Positions 8,908-17,788 of a stretch of DNA of 63,233 nt are shown here, one piece after another (the first letter of the stretch is position 1; every line of letters begins with the position of its first letter). The DNA is from Pseudomonadota bacterium. Lineage in GTDB: Bacteria > Pseudomonadota > Alphaproteobacteria > Rhizobiales > Xanthobacteraceae. The notes beneath the pieces are model-generated. The model made no database searches, was not told where the DNA came from, and saw nothing but the letters and a program-made list of their open reading frames with translations. A program made the position numbers and the translations under genes. The DNA lies in NCBI GenBank assembly GCA_023404675.1, contig JAEYAW010000016.1, forward strand, positions 1-63,233, read 5' to 3'.

Positions 8908-10413
8908 TCAGGGATTTTTCGGCCGGATGATCGACCAGCCAACTCGCAGCGGCGGCTGGCGGCCCTGCAGCAGCCGGCTGAAGCTGTGCGGCAATTCGGG
9001 CACGAGGCCGGGGAAGCGGCGCGCGATCTCCTCAGGCGGCGCGCCGCCGGTGTCGGCCGCATACCAGACAACGACGCCGCCCGTCTGCGAAAACCTCTCC
9101 GCCGACTGCCAAGGCGTCAGCTGCGGCGAGGCGTCGAGAAACAGGTGCGGCCGCGCGGGCGCAGCCAGCGCCACCAGTGCTGCGAGTTGCGGATCGCCCG
9201 CAACCGCGGGCAGCGGGCGGCCGGTGCGGCGCTCGAAGCTGTCGGCGAAGAAGCGGGAGATATCGCGGGCCGGCAACGACGTCGTCAGATAAGAACCCGA
9301 GGTCAGCGGCTGCCCGAGCGCGAGCAGCATCACCCACGCGACCGGCGCGGCAATCAGCGCCGCCCACACCGCTCGCAGCATGCGCTGGCGGCGCAGATGG
9401 ATGATGTCGCCCGAGAACAGAATCACCGCAAGGCCGCTGAGCGCCAGCATGGTCCCGGTCCCGACCGAATAGCGCGTGTCCGCGAACAGAGCGCCGGGCA
9501 GGCTGAACAGGAATGGCGGCGCGAGCGCGAAGAAGGCCACGAACAGCCGGCCCTCGGAGGTGACGGCATGGCGCGTGATCGCCGGCGGATCGCGGTCGCG
9601 GCGCAGCGTCAGGTTCAGCACCACCAGAATGGCGATGCCGGCAAGTCCGAGCAGCATCAGCGCCACATCCCTGCTCCATCCCGCGATGCGCGCCTGAAGC
9701 AGATCCGGCGACGGCGCGGGCGGCAGCACAAACATCTGTGCGCGAACCAGCCAGACAACGTAGGGACCGGCGAGAACGGCGATGACGATGAGCGCCAGCA
9801 CCGGATCGATCGACGCCAGCGCGCGGCGGCCGCGCTCGGTGGCGAGGGCAAACACCAGCAGAAGAACGAGCAGAAGAGTGGCGGAGGTCGTCGTGAGCAG
9901 CAGCAGGCCTGCGACGATCGACAGCGCGAACCAGGCGTTGCGCCGCCCCTGTCCGAACACGCGCCACGCATACAGCAGTGCCAGCGCCCACAGCGGCTGC
10001 GCGAGGATTTGCGGACCGAACGCAACACCGGGATAGCTGAAGGAGAGCACAGTCACTGTCAGCAGGACCGCCAGGGCCGCGTGAGGTCCGCCGACGATGG
10101 CGCGGCCCAGCATGAACACCGCCCAGAAGGTCACGACGGAGCAAATCTGCGCCAGCACATAGACGCCGACGATGTGGCTGCCCGCCGCGCGGTAGGCGAT
10201 ATCCGCCAGCCAGTAGGCCAGCGGCGGACCGAGCGCGGTGCCCATCCGGTATTCGCGGCCGAAAGCAAGCACGCTGGCGACGCCATCGGGCGGACCGGCA
10301 TAGACAACGAGCGGCACGATCACCCAGATCAGCGCCAGCGCCAGCGACGCGAGCCAGAACACCAGATAGGGCCGCGCGCGGATCAGCTCGACGATCAGGG
10401 AGGTGAAGCGCAT
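8908..10413 (-). CDS. GT-C family membrane glycosyltransferase-like protein
   Basis: 501-residue integral membrane protein with roughly 11 hydrophobic helices in the N-terminal 380 residues and a soluble periplasmic C-terminal part. It resembles the ArnT/PMT family 39 proteins that move sugars from polyprenyl-phosphate carriers; the large first loop (PPDGVASVLAFGREYRMG) and the following GPPLAYWLADIAYRAAG helix fit this fold. The acidic catalytic residue usually found in loop 1 is not obvious, so activity and substrate are open. The ATG at 10413 is followed by a positively charged N-terminus and the first helix. Confidence 0.65.
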   Translation of the reverse strand: MRFTSLIVELIRARPYLVFWLASLALALIWVIVPLVVYAGPPDGVASVLAFGREYRMGTALGPPLAYWLADIAYRAAGSHIVGVYVLAQICSVVTFWAVFMLGRAIVGGPHAALAVLLTVTVLSFSYPGVAFGPQILAQPLWALALLYAWRVFGQGRRNAWFALSIVAGLLLLTTTSATLLLVLLLVFALATERGRRALASIDPVLALIVIAVLAGPYVVWLVRAQMFVLPPAPSPDLLQARIAGWSRDVALMLLGLAGIAILVVLNLTLRRDRDPPAITRHAVTSEGRLFVAFFALAPPFLFSLPGALFADTRYSVGTGTMLALSGLAVILFSGDIIHLRRQRMLRAVWAALIAAPVAWVMLLALGQPLTSGSYLTTSLPARDISRFFADSFERRTGRPLPAVAGDPQLAALVALAAPARPHLFLDASPQLTPWQSAERFSQTGGVVVWYAADTGGAPPEEIARRFPGLVPELPHSFSRLLQGRQPPLRVGWSIIRPKNP

Positions 10414-10505
10414 GCGGGGCCTGAACCGGTGGGCCGGACAATCATCCTGCGGTGATAAAGCGATGCGCCCCGCGAGGCAACCGAGCGGGACCGCGCCGCG
10501 GCGGA

Positions 10506-11303
10506 TCAGGCGTCGGTCAGTTCGGTCGTCGCGATGGTCAGTTCGAGTTGCCGCTCGACCACCACCAGTCCCGTGTTGTGCTTCACATGCGCCGCCGCGA
10601 CGGGCGCGAAGAAGCGGCGATGGTGCGGCGTCGGGCCGAGCCGGTCCAGCGCCTCAAGGTGCTGCGGCACGCCGTAACCCATGTGCTGCTCGAAGCCGTA
10701 GCCGGGATAATCCTCACCGAGCCGCGCCATCATGCGGTCGCGCGTCACCTTGGCGACGATGGAAGCGGCCGCGATCGAGATCACGCTGGCGTCGCCGCCG
10801 ATCACCGCCTCGCAGCCGCACGGCACGTCGATCCTGTCACGTCCGTCGACGAACACATGCTGTGGCGCATCCGGCAGCGCCTTCACGGCCTGCGCGAGCG
10901 CCCACAGCGACGCCCGCAGAATGTTGTCGCGGTCGATCCGGGCCGTCGAGGCCGACACCACGGACACCATGGCGGTGGCGCAGATTTCCTCGAACAGTGC
11001 CTCACGCCGGTCGCGCGTGAGCTTCTTGGAATCATCGATGCCTTTCGGCACCCGCTTCGGATCGAGGATCACCGCCGCCGCGACGACCGGCCCCGCCAGC
11101 GGACCGCGACCGGCCTCGTCGCACCCTGCGACCGGCCACACGCCCGTCTTCAGCAGCGCGCGCTCGCGCCGGAAGACCGGCGCGCCGCCGGACGTCTTCG
11201 CCCGCCCCGAAGCGGCCTTCGACGCAGGGGCCGCAGGCACAGCTTTGGATTCGGCCTTCGATGCAGCCTTGGAGGCCGTGGTTCCGGATTTTGCGCGAAT
11301 CAT
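10506..11303 (-). CDS. rnhB: Ribonuclease HII
   Basis: 265-residue enzyme that nicks RNA in RNA-DNA hybrids and removes single ribonucleotides. The catalytic residues are visible: Asp62-Glu63 in AGCDEAGRGPLAGP, the Asp of HVFVDGRD and the Asp of AKVTRDRMM. The first ~50 residues are an Ala/Lys/Ser-rich low-complexity extension beyond the usual ~200-residue core. It follows the radical SAM gene by 95 bp on the same strand, so it may share that gene's LexA-type promoter. Confidence 0.95.
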   Translation of the reverse strand: MIRAKSGTTASKAASKAESKAVPAAPASKAASGRAKTSGGAPVFRRERALLKTGVWPVAGCDEAGRGPLAGPVVAAAVILDPKRVPKGIDDSKKLTRDRREALFEEICATAMVSVVSASTARIDRDNILRASLWALAQAVKALPDAPQHVFVDGRDRIDVPCGCEAVIGGDASVISIAAASIVAKVTRDRMMARLGEDYPGYGFEQHMGYGVPQHLEALDRLGPTPHHRRFFAPVAAAHVKHNTGLVVVERQLELTIATTELTDA

Positions 11304-11398
11304 CGGGCCGATGCTGCCCGCAGGTCAGCGCACAACGCAACCCCGAACCACAGGCTTTGCCCGCAATCCAGCGGCGGCCCCCTCAGACGCACGGCACG

Positions 11399-12535
11399 TC
11401 AGAACAGGCTGAGCTGCTCGCCGCCGCGGCTCGGCCGGACGAAATGCTCCGTGGTCAACCGCAGGGTGCGGCGCTTGTTCAGGCCATACTTTTCGCAGGC
11501 GATCTCGAAACGGCGGCCGATCATCCAGGCCATCGGGCCGGTGCCCTTCATCCGTGTCCCCCACTGGGAATCGTAATCCTTGCCACCCCGCATGTCGCGG
11601 ATCAGGGTGAACACCCGGCGATAGCGATCCGGGTAGTTGGCGAGCAGCCATTCCCGGAACAGGTCCCGGACCTCCAGCGGCAGGCGCAGCAGCACATAGC
11701 TCGCCTCCTTCACGCCCGCGAAGGCCGCCGCATCCAGGATGCGCTCGATCTCGTCGTCGTTCAGCGCCGGGATGATCGGCGCGACCATCACGGTGGTCGG
11801 AATGCCGGCCTCGCTCAACTGCCGCAGGGCGTCCAGCCGCTTCGTCGGCGTCGCCGCGCGCGGCTCCATGGTCCGGGCGAGTTTCGGATCGAGCGTCGTC
11901 ACCGACAGCGCCACCCGCACCAGATTACGCTTGGCCATCCGCGCCAGGATATCGATGTCGCGCACCACCAGCGCCGACTTGGTGACGATCCCGACCGGAT
12001 GTCCCACGCGTTCCAGCACCTCAAGAATGCCGCGCATGATGCGGTGCTCGCGTTCGATCGGCTGATACGGATCTGTGTTGGTGCCGATCGCGATGGTGCG
12101 CGGCTCGTAGCCCGGAGCGGACAGTTCGCGCTCCAGCAGCGCGGGCGCGTCCGGCTTCATCAGCAGCCGGCTTTCGAAATCGAGTCCCGGCGACAGGCCG
12201 AGATAGGCATGCGTCGGCCGCGCGAAGCAGTAGACGCAGCCGTGCTCACAACCCCGGTAGGGATTGATCGAGCGATCGAAGCCGATATCGGGGGAATCGT
12301 TGCGTGCGACCACCTTGCGCGAGGCGTCAACCGCCACGGTGGTCTTGAACGGCGGCAGATCATCGAGGCTCTGCCAGCCGTCGTCGAACGCAACCCGCGC
12401 TTCGGCCTCAAAGCGACCGCTGGCATTGGACTGCGCTCCGCGCCCGCGCCGCCTCTCCCGATCGATGGCGACGCCGATCTGTTCGAAAGACAGCGCGGCA
12501 CCCTGTACCGACGCCTGACCCAAAGCCTGGCCCAT
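11399..12535 (-). CDS. PA0069-family radical SAM protein (SplB-like)
   Basis: 378 residues. The radical SAM cluster motif CxxxCxxC is at Cys96, Cys100 and Cys103 (GCEHGCVYCFAR), and the following SAM-domain segments (GTNTDPYQP, IVTKS) match COG1533, the group containing spore photoproduct lyase SplB. The function of this branch is unknown; a DNA-repair role is often suggested. The ATG at 12535 has GGATCGGGAAC upstream. Its promoter carries an overlapping LexA-type box (12597-12611), which supports induction by DNA damage. rnhB follows on the same strand. Confidence 0.85.
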   Translation of the reverse strand: MGQALGQASVQGAALSFEQIGVAIDRERRRGRGAQSNASGRFEAEARVAFDDGWQSLDDLPPFKTTVAVDASRKVVARNDSPDIGFDRSINPYRGCEHGCVYCFARPTHAYLGLSPGLDFESRLLMKPDAPALLERELSAPGYEPRTIAIGTNTDPYQPIEREHRIMRGILEVLERVGHPVGIVTKSALVVRDIDILARMAKRNLVRVALSVTTLDPKLARTMEPRAATPTKRLDALRQLSEAGIPTTVMVAPIIPALNDDEIERILDAAAFAGVKEASYVLLRLPLEVRDLFREWLLANYPDRYRRVFTLIRDMRGGKDYDSQWGTRMKGTGPMAWMIGRRFEIACEKYGLNKRRTLRLTTEHFVRPSRGGEQLSLF

Positions 12536-12579
12536 GTTCCCGATCCGTTTTGCGCGGCATTCGCCCGCTGAGGATTGGG

Positions 12580-12611
12580 ACTATAATCACATTAAAGAAC
12601 ATATCAAGAAC
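12580..12611 (-). promoter_or_regulatory. Sigma-70 promoter with overlapping LexA (SOS) box
   Basis: Read on the minus strand, -35 TTGATA (12602-12607) and -10 TATAGT (12580-12585) are 16 bp apart, a near-consensus promoter whose output would start about 35 bp before the radical SAM ATG. The -35 hexamer lies inside GTTC-N7-GTTC (12597-12611), the direct-repeat LexA motif established for alphaproteobacteria. The site is about 62 bp upstream of the gene. LexA control is inferred from motif and position. Confidence 0.65.
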
Positions 12612-12939
12612 ATTAATTTCAGACTGGTGTGGAAAAGCCAGCGCGCGGAGTTCTTTAACGTTAACTATTCTCCATCGAAATTCTGGCAACCGGCCCGATT
12701 TTGCCATACTCGCCCGGTTAGCTTTGACGGTAAGGCAGAACGGGCGGTAAGCTCCGTTTAACCTTAGCGGATTATGTACGAGGGTCTTTTTAACCGGTTT
12801 CCCGGCCTTGGCGGGTCGTAGCGGGAAAGCGCGTTTCACGAGGCCCGGCTTGGGTGCGGCGAACCGGGGTATGTCCCACGGGCGCAAAATTTTGGGGTCG
12901 TCATCGGTGCCTGCTGGCTTCGAGCGGAATCGTTGGGCT

Positions 12940-14493
12940 GTGTCGCTGCGGGCAAGGTTTCCGCTGGCGAGGGCGGTTCGGTCCGCCAGCTCCCGTTTCG
13001 GAGCGATCGCGGTCCTGGTGCTCGCGGGCGCGGGATCCGTGCAGGATGCGACAGCCGTCGGCGAAACCCGCACCCTGTCGTTCCACCACACCCATTCGCG
13101 CGAGGACCTGACGGTCACCTTCAAGCGCAGCGGACGCTACGACGAAGCAGCCCTCAAACAGCTCAATCATTTCCTGCGCGACTGGCGGACGCAGGATTCG
13201 ACCACCATGGACCGCCGGCTGTTCGACATCCTGTGGGAAGTCTACCGGGATGTCGACGGCAAGCAGCCGATCAACGTGATCTCCTCCTATCGCTCGCCCG
13301 CCACCAACGCGATGCTGCGGCGGCGCTCCTCGGGCGTGGCGCGGCACAGCCAGCATATGCTGGGACACGCCATGGATTTCTACATCCCGGGCGTGGCGCT
13401 GGAGAAAATCCGCTTCGCCGGCCTGCGGCTGCAGCGCGGCGGCGTCGGCTTCTACCCCACCTCGGGCTCGCCCTTCGTTCATCTCGACACCGGCAGCATC
13501 CGGCACTGGCCGCGCATGACGCCGGACCAGCTGGCGCGCGTCTTCCCGGACGGCCGGACGGTCCACGTTCCCACCAACGGACAGCCGCTGCGCGGCTATC
13601 AGCTCGCGCTGGCCGATATTCAGAACCGCGGCAACGGCGACTCGGCGGCCGCGAACGGCAAGCCCGGCTTCTTCGCCTCGCTATTCAGCCGCACGCCGCA
13701 GGCGGACGACGAGGACGAAGCGACGGCAGTCGTCGCGCCGGCGGCCCCTTCAAAAAGCGCCGCCGAGCCTGCCGCCGTCGCGAGCGCCGATCCGGTCCCG
13801 ATGCCGCGCGCCAAGCCCGCCGCAGCGGCGCGCATCCAGGTCGCGTCGGCGGATGCCAGCCCGGTTGCCGCCAGTGCTGCGCCGCTGCCCGTCGCGCGCC
13901 AGCCACAGACGCCGGCCGACATCATCAACGCGCGCGGGTTCTGGGATGACATTCCGGCGCCCAGACAGGCAACGCCGGCGCAGGTGGCCGCGCTGAAGGC
14001 ACGTCAGGCCGTCGGCGGCGAACCGCAGACAACGGCCAGCGTCGCGGTGATGCAGGCGATGGCCTACGCACCGCCGCTCCCCGCCGAACGCCCGCATCTC
14101 GTCACCGCCAGCGCGCCGATGCCCCGCCTCGTGCGCCCCGCTTCGCCGGCCCGCGACCCCATGGCGGTCGATCCGACGATGTCGGTGGCGAACAAGGGAC
14201 AAGCCGGCCGCATCGTCACCGCGAACCGGCTGTCGGCGAAGAACATCGCCCACGATATCTGGACACGCGCGATGATCCTCGCCCCCAGCGCCCATACCGC
14301 GATGCTCGCCACGAGCTTCGGCGATCAGGACCTGACCGTCATGAAGAGCCTGTTCGTAAAGCCGCGCGTGGCCGTCGCCATGACCTTCTCAGACGATCCG
14401 CATCTTGGCATGACCTGCGAAACGTTCTCAGGCGCAGCCATCGCCGCGCTGCCGACCCGAACCTTCGCCATCCGCACGGCATCGCTGCGATAG
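12940..14493 (+). CDS. DUF882 (peptidase M15_2 / YcbK-like) exported protein
   Basis: Predicted periplasmic zinc metallopeptidase-fold protein that would act on peptidoglycan. A hydrophobic export segment (FGAIAVLVLAGAGS) is followed by the DUF882 core: SSYRSPATNAMLRR, then the metal-ligand segments SQHMLGHAMDFY and PFVHLDTG. The C-terminal ~250 residues are Ala/Pro-rich and low in complexity, which is unusual for the ~180-residue core family. The start is uncertain: the frame is open from a TTG at 12808, with an ATG at 12871; I chose the GTG at 12940 because it gives a normal signal peptide. It ends at a bidirectional terminator. Confidence 0.8.
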   Translation: MSLRARFPLARAVRSASSRFGAIAVLVLAGAGSVQDATAVGETRTLSFHHTHSREDLTVTFKRSGRYDEAALKQLNHFLRDWRTQDSTTMDRRLFDILWEVYRDVDGKQPINVISSYRSPATNAMLRRRSSGVARHSQHMLGHAMDFYIPGVALEKIRFAGLRLQRGGVGFYPTSGSPFVHLDTGSIRHWPRMTPDQLARVFPDGRTVHVPTNGQPLRGYQLALADIQNRGNGDSAAANGKPGFFASLFSRTPQADDEDEATAVVAPAAPSKSAAEPAAVASADPVPMPRAKPAAAARIQVASADASPVAASAAPLPVARQPQTPADIINARGFWDDIPAPRQATPAQVAALKARQAVGGEPQTTASVAVMQAMAYAPPLPAERPHLVTASAPMPRLVRPASPARDPMAVDPTMSVANKGQAGRIVTANRLSAKNIAHDIWTRAMILAPSAHTAMLATSFGDQDLTVMKSLFVKPRVAVAMTFSDDPHLGMTCETFSGAAIAALPTRTFAIRTASLR

Positions 14494-14536
14494 CCTGTCC
14501 ATCGGCGCTTTCGCCAACTGTCGATCGCGCAAGACG

Positions 14537-14570
14537 AAAAAGCCGGGCCATCGCCCGGCTCTTTTCGTTT
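14537..14570. terminator. Bidirectional terminator between DUF882 gene and gapR
   Basis: Perfect 8-bp stem AGCCGGGC / GCCCGGCT (14541-14548 with 14553-14560), a CATC loop, CTTTTCGTTT on the plus strand and an A-run (AAAAA) before it. It serves the convergent DUF882 (plus) and gapR (minus) genes. Confidence 0.85.
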
Positions 14571-14646
14571 GCCGTCTTCCTTGTGCTCGCCTGTTCGCTG
14601 CTTTCGCACGCCGCCGCTTGATGCAAGGCCGCGAACGGCCCGCCGC

Positions 14647-14916
14647 TCACAGCATGCCGAGCGCCTGCATGTAGGTCTCGAGAATCGTTTCTGCCTCGGC
14701 GCGCTCGTCCGCGTCCTGCTTGCGCATGCGGATGATGGTGCGGATCGCCTTGGTGTCGAAGCCGTTGCCCTTGGCTTCCGCGTAGACATCCTTGATGTCG
14801 TCCGCGATCGCCTTCTTCTCTTCCTCAAGGCGCTCGATGCGTTCGATGATGGCTTTGAGCTGATCCTTCGCGAAACGGGTCGCGGGCTCTTCATTGGCGA
14901 CAGCGACGTTGGCCAT
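14647..14916 (-). CDS. gapR: DUF2312 nucleoid-associated protein GapR
   Basis: 89 residues, exactly the length of Caulobacter GapR, a DUF2312 protein that binds overtwisted, positively supercoiled DNA and supports replication and asymmetric growth. The helical segments FAKDQLKAIIERIERLEEEK and FDTKAIRTIIRMRKQDADER are the family core; the first forms the coiled coil of the tetramer. A good ribosome binding site (GAGGAG) precedes the ATG. The name comes from family knowledge; the function in this organism is inferred. Confidence 0.88.
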   Translation of the reverse strand: MANVAVANEEPATRFAKDQLKAIIERIERLEEEKKAIADDIKDVYAEAKGNGFDTKAIRTIIRMRKQDADERAEAETILETYMQALGML

Positions 14917-15165
14917 CTGGAACTCCTCAACAAGACAGTGGGCCCGGCGCGAGGTCGAGCACGATTGCCGACGACGGACGCCGTGTGACGGATGCCGTTT
15001 TTCGGAAAGGGTGATCGTGCCCGGCCTGCCGGCCCGGCCGCGCGGTCACGCGGCTTTTCTTCAAATTACACTCGGAATTGCCGGGCGCGGCGTCAAGGCG
15101 CAGCCGGCTTCATCCACAGCACGCCCACAGAAGATCGTGCCCCTCGCCCCCGGGATGGGACAAAT

Positions 15166-15468
15166 TCAGTGCCCCGGATGGGATTTCGTGAGAGCGGCCT
15201 GCTGCGCAGGCGTCGCCTCGCGCTGGTGCTGCGTCTTCCACTCCTCGTACGGCATCCCGTAGACGGCCTCGCGGCTCTCGTCCTTCGTGAGGGGAACGCT
15301 CCGCGCGTCCGCAGCATCCTTCAGCCAGTTGGACAGACAGTTGCGGCAGAATCCCGCCAGATTCATCAGGTCGATGTTTTGCACGTCGGTGCGCGATTGC
15401 AGATGGGACACCAGCCGGCGGAAGGCGGCGGCTTCGAGTTCGGTCCGGGTTTTGTCGTCAAGCGCCAT
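15166..15468 (-). CDS. DUF1244 domain protein
   Basis: 100 residues, matching the DUF1244 family along its length. The conserved core is VQNIDLMNLAGFCRNCLSNW, with a CxxC pair at FCRNC, followed by YGMPYEEWK. Function unknown. The frame continues upstream to 15696, but the family start is MALDDKTR at 15468. It is divergent from the DUF1036 gene, with 188 bp between starts. Confidence 0.88.
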   Translation of the reverse strand: MALDDKTRTELEAAAFRRLVSHLQSRTDVQNIDLMNLAGFCRNCLSNWLKDAADARSVPLTKDESREAVYGMPYEEWKTQHQREATPAQQAALTKSHPGH

Positions 15469-15656
15469 GGTGTAGACTCCACCGTCTGAAGATGATGATC
15501 TCTGCCTCACGCGGAAGATGGGAATTGCCACAGATTTTGCCACTTCGCGCGAAACATCGCGCCGACGGTCCGTTCGGACCAGTCCCCGGTCAGTTTGACG
15601 GGGGATTGCAGCCCGCACGACACCGCTCCCGTTCCCGTCGACGCTAACCCCGCGCC

Positions 15657-16223
15657 ATGACCTTCCGCAATCCCGCTTACCTTTGCCGATGGCCATCCGC
15701 GCTGGCTTTCGCCGTCGTCGCTTTCGCCGGCCTGTGCGCGCTGACGCGTCCGGCCGCCGCCGATTTCCGCCTGTGCAACAACACCTCCAGCCGCGTCGGC
15801 ATCGCGCTCGGCTACAAGGACGCCGAGGGCTGGACCACCGAAGGCTGGTGGAACATCGCCTCGCGCACCTGCGAAACGCTGCTGCGCGGCTCGCTGATCG
15901 CCCGCTACTACTACATCTACGCGCTGGACTACGACCGCGGCGGCGAATGGTCCGGGCAGGCCTTCATGTGCTCGCGGGACAAGGAATTCACCATCCGCGG
16001 CACGGAAAACTGTCTGGCCCGCGGCTATGACCGGACCGGGTTCTTCGAAGTCGACACAGGCGAGCAGCGCACATGGACCGTTCAACTCACGGACACCAGC
16101 GAGAACGCGGCACCGCGCCTGCCCGGAATGCCGCCGGCCGGAAGCCTGCCGCACTTCACGCCGCCGCAGGGCAGCCCGCCGGCAGCACCCGCCCCGCCGC
16201 CCGCACAAGGCTCCCCGCAATGA
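15657..16223 (+). CDS. DUF1036 secreted protein
   Basis: 188 residues with a signal peptide (hydrophobic stretch ALAFAVVAFAGLCAL, cleavage near AAA-DFRLC) and a DUF1036 domain: FRLCNNTSSRVGIALGYKD, EGWWNIASRTC, and a Cys-containing FMCSRDKEF segment. Several paired cysteines suggest disulphides. The last ~45 residues are Pro/Ala-rich. The family is a small periplasmic or surface protein group of unknown function. Its TGA overlaps the ATG of pyk (ATGA), so the two are cotranslated. Confidence 0.85.
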   Translation: MTFRNPAYLCRWPSALAFAVVAFAGLCALTRPAAADFRLCNNTSSRVGIALGYKDAEGWTTEGWWNIASRTCETLLRGSLIARYYYIYALDYDRGGEWSGQAFMCSRDKEFTIRGTENCLARGYDRTGFFEVDTGEQRTWTVQLTDTSENAAPRLPGMPPAGSLPHFTPPQGSPPAAPAPPPAQGSPQ

Positions 16224-17653
16224 GGCGGCTGCGTCGCATCAAGATCCTGGCGACGCTTGGCCCTGCCTCGTCGGACGCGACGATGATTCGCCGGCTGTTC
16301 GAGGCCGGCGCGGACATCTTCCGCATCAACATGAGCCATACGCCGCATGACAAGATGCGCGAGCTGGTCGCGACCATCCGCAGCGTCGAGGCAAGCTATG
16401 GCCGCCCCATCGGCATCCTCGTCGACCTGCAGGGGCCGAAGCTGAGGCTCGGCATGTTCGAGGGCGGCGCGATCCAGCTCAACAGCGGCGACACCTTCGT
16501 GCTGGATTCCGATCCGCGGCCCGGCGACAAGTCGCGCGTGCGCCTGCCGCATCCGGAAATCCTCGCCGCGCTCCAGCCTGGCCACGCATTGCTGCTCGAC
16601 GACGGCAAGGTGCGGCTGATCGTGGAAGACGCCTCGCCCGACCGCGCGGTGACGCGCGTCGTGATCGGCGGCCGGATGTCGGACCGCAAGGGCGTCAGCC
16701 TCCCCGACACCGATCTGCCCGTTTCGGCGATGACGCCGAAGGACCGCTCCGATCTGGATGCGGCGCTCGACACCGGCATCGACTGGGTGGCGCTGTCCTT
16801 CGTGCAGCGGCCCGAGGACGTGCTCGAAACCAAGAAGATCGCGCGCGGACGCGCCGCCGTGATGGCCAAGATCGAGAAGCCGCAGGCGATCGAGCGGCTC
16901 GCCGACATTCTCGAAGTGTCCGATGCGCTGATGGTGGCTCGCGGCGACCTCGGCGTCGAGCTGCCGGTGGAACGCGTGCCGAGCCTGCAGAAGCAGATGA
17001 CGCGCATGGCGCGCCGCGCGGGAAAGCCGGTGGTGGTTGCAACCCAGATGCTGGAATCCATGATCCAGAGCCCGGTGCCGACGCGCGCCGAAGTGTCTGA
17101 CGTGGCCACCGCCGTCTACGAGGGCGCCGACGCCATCATGCTGTCGGCGGAATCGGCTGCCGGCAAGTACCCGGTCGAGGCGGTCGCCACCATGAACCGC
17201 ATCGGCGAGGAATGCGAGCGCGACCCGACCTATCGCGGCATCCTCAACGCCCAGCGCCCCGAGCCGGAAGCCACCGCTGGCGACGCCATCGCGGGCGCGG
17301 CGCGGCAGATCGCCGAAACCCTCGATCTGTCGGCGGTGATCTGCTGGACCTCGTCGGGCTCGACCGCACTGCGCGTGGCGCGCGAGCGGCCGAAGCCCCC
17401 GGTGGTGGCGATCACGCCGAACGAATCCACCGGCCGTCGGCTGTCCGTGGTGTGGGGCGTGCACTGCGTCGTGGCGGAGGACGCGAAGGATCAGGACGAC
17501 ATGGTGGAGCGCGCCGGACGCATCGCCTTTCGCGACGGCTTCGCGCGCGCCGGCCAGCGCGTGATCATCGTCGCCGGCGTTCCGCTCGGCACGCCGGGCG
17601 CGACCAACATGGTGCGCATCGCCTATGTCGGTCCGAACGAGACGGAAATATAG
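16220..17653 (+). CDS. pyk: Pyruvate kinase
   Basis: 477 residues; converts PEP and ADP to pyruvate and ATP. The N-terminal RIKILATLGPASSDATMI, the GADIFRINMSH substrate segment, the catalytic lysine and metal ligands in VMAKIEKPQAIE and the signature VARGDLGVELP are intact. The open frame extends back to 16073 inside DUF1036, but the real start is the ATG at 16220, overlapping the upstream stop by 4 bases (ATGA); translational coupling with DUF1036 is likely. Confidence 0.97.
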   Translation: MRRLRRIKILATLGPASSDATMIRRLFEAGADIFRINMSHTPHDKMRELVATIRSVEASYGRPIGILVDLQGPKLRLGMFEGGAIQLNSGDTFVLDSDPRPGDKSRVRLPHPEILAALQPGHALLLDDGKVRLIVEDASPDRAVTRVVIGGRMSDRKGVSLPDTDLPVSAMTPKDRSDLDAALDTGIDWVALSFVQRPEDVLETKKIARGRAAVMAKIEKPQAIERLADILEVSDALMVARGDLGVELPVERVPSLQKQMTRMARRAGKPVVVATQMLESMIQSPVPTRAEVSDVATAVYEGADAIMLSAESAAGKYPVEAVATMNRIGEECERDPTYRGILNAQRPEPEATAGDAIAGAARQIAETLDLSAVICWTSSGSTALRVARERPKPPVVAITPNESTGRRLSVVWGVHCVVAEDAKDQDDMVERAGRIAFRDGFARAGQRVIIVAGVPLGTPGATNMVRIAYVGPNETEI

Positions 17654-17769
17654 GCTGGCCCGATCCGCGCAGCCGGTTGATTTCATCGCGGGAAAACATC
17701 ACAATTTTCTCGTCAACCGTGTGTCGCAACTCACGGCTAGGCTCCGCGTGATCTTTCAGCCGCTTTCAG

Positions 17770-17788
17770 GCCGGCCATTGCGGCCGGC
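17770..17788 (+). promoter_or_regulatory. Perfect hairpin abutting the start codon of the next gene
   Basis: GCCGGCC / GGCCGGC, a 7-bp perfect stem with a 5-base loop, ends one base before the ATG at 17789. It occupies the place of a Shine-Dalgarno sequence, which is otherwise missing, so it may restrict initiation; the second ATG (17795) is an alternative start. No T-run follows, so it is not a classical terminator. Confidence 0.4.

Noticed and set aside
12655..12668. TTAACGTTAAC considered as a CtrA site
   Set aside because: The TTAA spacing is 2 instead of 7, so the motif does not fit.
16082..17686. 534-codon frame antisense to pyk
   Set aside because: pyk is unmistakable and covers the region; the antisense product has no domain.
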